Shown here: positions 63,648-64,000 of the stretch, piece by piece
How the letters are laid out: every line of letters starts with the position of its first letter
How positions within the stretch are numbered: the stretch's first letter is position 1
Assembly: GCF_000832125.1 (NCBI RefSeq)
Contig: NZ_JPRK01000013.1
Location: 124,001-188,000, forward strand
Direction of reading: 5' to 3'
DNA: 64,000 nt
Source of the DNA: Flavobacterium hibernum
Lineage (GTDB): Bacteria; Bacteroidota; Bacteroidia; Flavobacteriales; Flavobacteriaceae
Program-made: the position numbers and the translations under genes
The notes under the pieces: generated by a model
The model's database searches: none
Seen by the model: only the letters and a program-made list of their open reading frames with translations
Told to the model about the DNA's origin: nothing

Positions 63648-64000
63648 ATGAATATTAAATACGATTTAATTGTTATTGGTGGTGGTGCTTTGGGTGCTTT
63701 CCACGCTTATCATGCACTGGAGGCAGGATTAAAAGTTGCCATAATAGAAAAAGATAAACAGCCTATAAGTGCTACAGTACGTAATTTTGGTCAGGTGGTT
63801 CCGTCTGGAATGGATACAAAATGGCAGAATTACGGACGTGAGAGCTTAAAAATTTATGACGATATTCAGAGTCGTTTTGATATTACAGTGCGAAAAAACG
63901 GTTCGGTTTATTTGGCTTCCAATCAAGAAGAAGTGCAGCTCATAGAAGAGTTAAGTACTATAAATAAACACAATGCTTACGAATCGCATTTGCTTACAAA
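63648..64000 (+). CDS. FAD-dependent oxidoreductase, TIGR03364-like (partial, runs off the window)
   Basis: First 117 codons only. FAD-binding motif YDLIVIGGGALGAFHAYHAL with the following Glu in IIEKD is typical of the DAO/glycine-oxidase superfamily. The stretch SATVRNFGQVVPSGMDTKW resembles the TIGR03364 group, which in many bacteria is encoded beside phosphonatase-like genes and acts on aminoalkyl phosphonates. The family assignment is from memory of the signature and rests on the N-terminal part. Downstream genes, probably a phosphonatase-like hydrolase, lie outside the window. Confidence 0.82.
   Translation, partial: MNIKYDLIVIGGGALGAFHAYHALEAGLKVAIIEKDKQPISATVRNFGQVVPSGMDTKWQNYGRESLKIYDDIQSRFDITVRKNGSVYLASNQEEVQLIEELSTINKHNAYESHLLT

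Overview
The window looks like a low-GC Bacteroidota chromosome, most likely Flavobacterium or a close relative. The pointers are three SusC/SusD outer-membrane uptake pairs, a hybrid two-component system, two large enzymes with type IX secretion C-terminal signals, Bacteroidota-type -7 boxes (TAnnTTTG) and lipoprotein signals with acidic residues after the cysteine. No rRNA, tRNA, integrase, transposase or CRISPR array was seen. The species call is an inference from gene content.

Layout. 0-1.5 kb: signal peptidase I. 1.6-31.7 kb: a pectin / rhamnogalacturonan utilisation locus. It has a GH3 enzyme divergent from a 1438-residue HTCS sensor-regulator, then a lipoprotein, SusC, SusD, a beta-helix surface lipoprotein, GH43, GH105, GH28, an alpha/beta-hydrolase esterase, a GDSL rhamnogalacturonan acetylesterase, and a 2430-residue T9SS-secreted protein carrying both a pectin methylesterase (CE8) and a pectate lyase (PL1). 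Surface enzymes would de-esterify and cut pectin, SusCD would import oligomers, and periplasmic GH28/GH105/GH43 would finish them. 31.8-34.4 kb: a small lipoprotein, then an MFS transporter overlapping a Crp/Fnr-type regulator with a palindrome in front that suggests autoregulation. 34.4-43.2 kb (minus strand): a T9SS-exported GH57 enzyme with three starch-binding modules, a DUF5916-type outer-membrane protein and a GH13 alpha-amylase. 43.4-45.2 kb: a LytS/LytTR two-component pair.

45.2-50.6 kb: a second SusCD pair behind a long leader that contains a 16-codon cysteine-containing ORF inside a perfect hairpin. 50.7-54.8 kb: a photolyase/cryptochrome module (photolyase, DUF2805/TIGR03643 protein, SDR, DUF2867-type oxidoreductase) around a divergent control region with two perfect inverted repeats. 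54.9-56.1 kb: a single-domain response regulator and a PlsC-like acyltransferase.

56.1-64.0 kb: a third SusCD pair followed by a DUF5690-type membrane protein and the start of a TIGR03364-like FAD oxidoreductase, a family linked to phosphonate breakdown. A shared 15-bp operator-like motif, TTTAC-N5-GTAAA, occurs before SusC, before the DUF5690 gene and, as an exact reverse complement, inside that gene. This suggests one regulon for outer-membrane uptake, inner-membrane transport and catabolism of a (probably amino-) phosphonate, and is the most interesting system in the window. The cysteine leader before the second SusCD pair is the next most interesting item.
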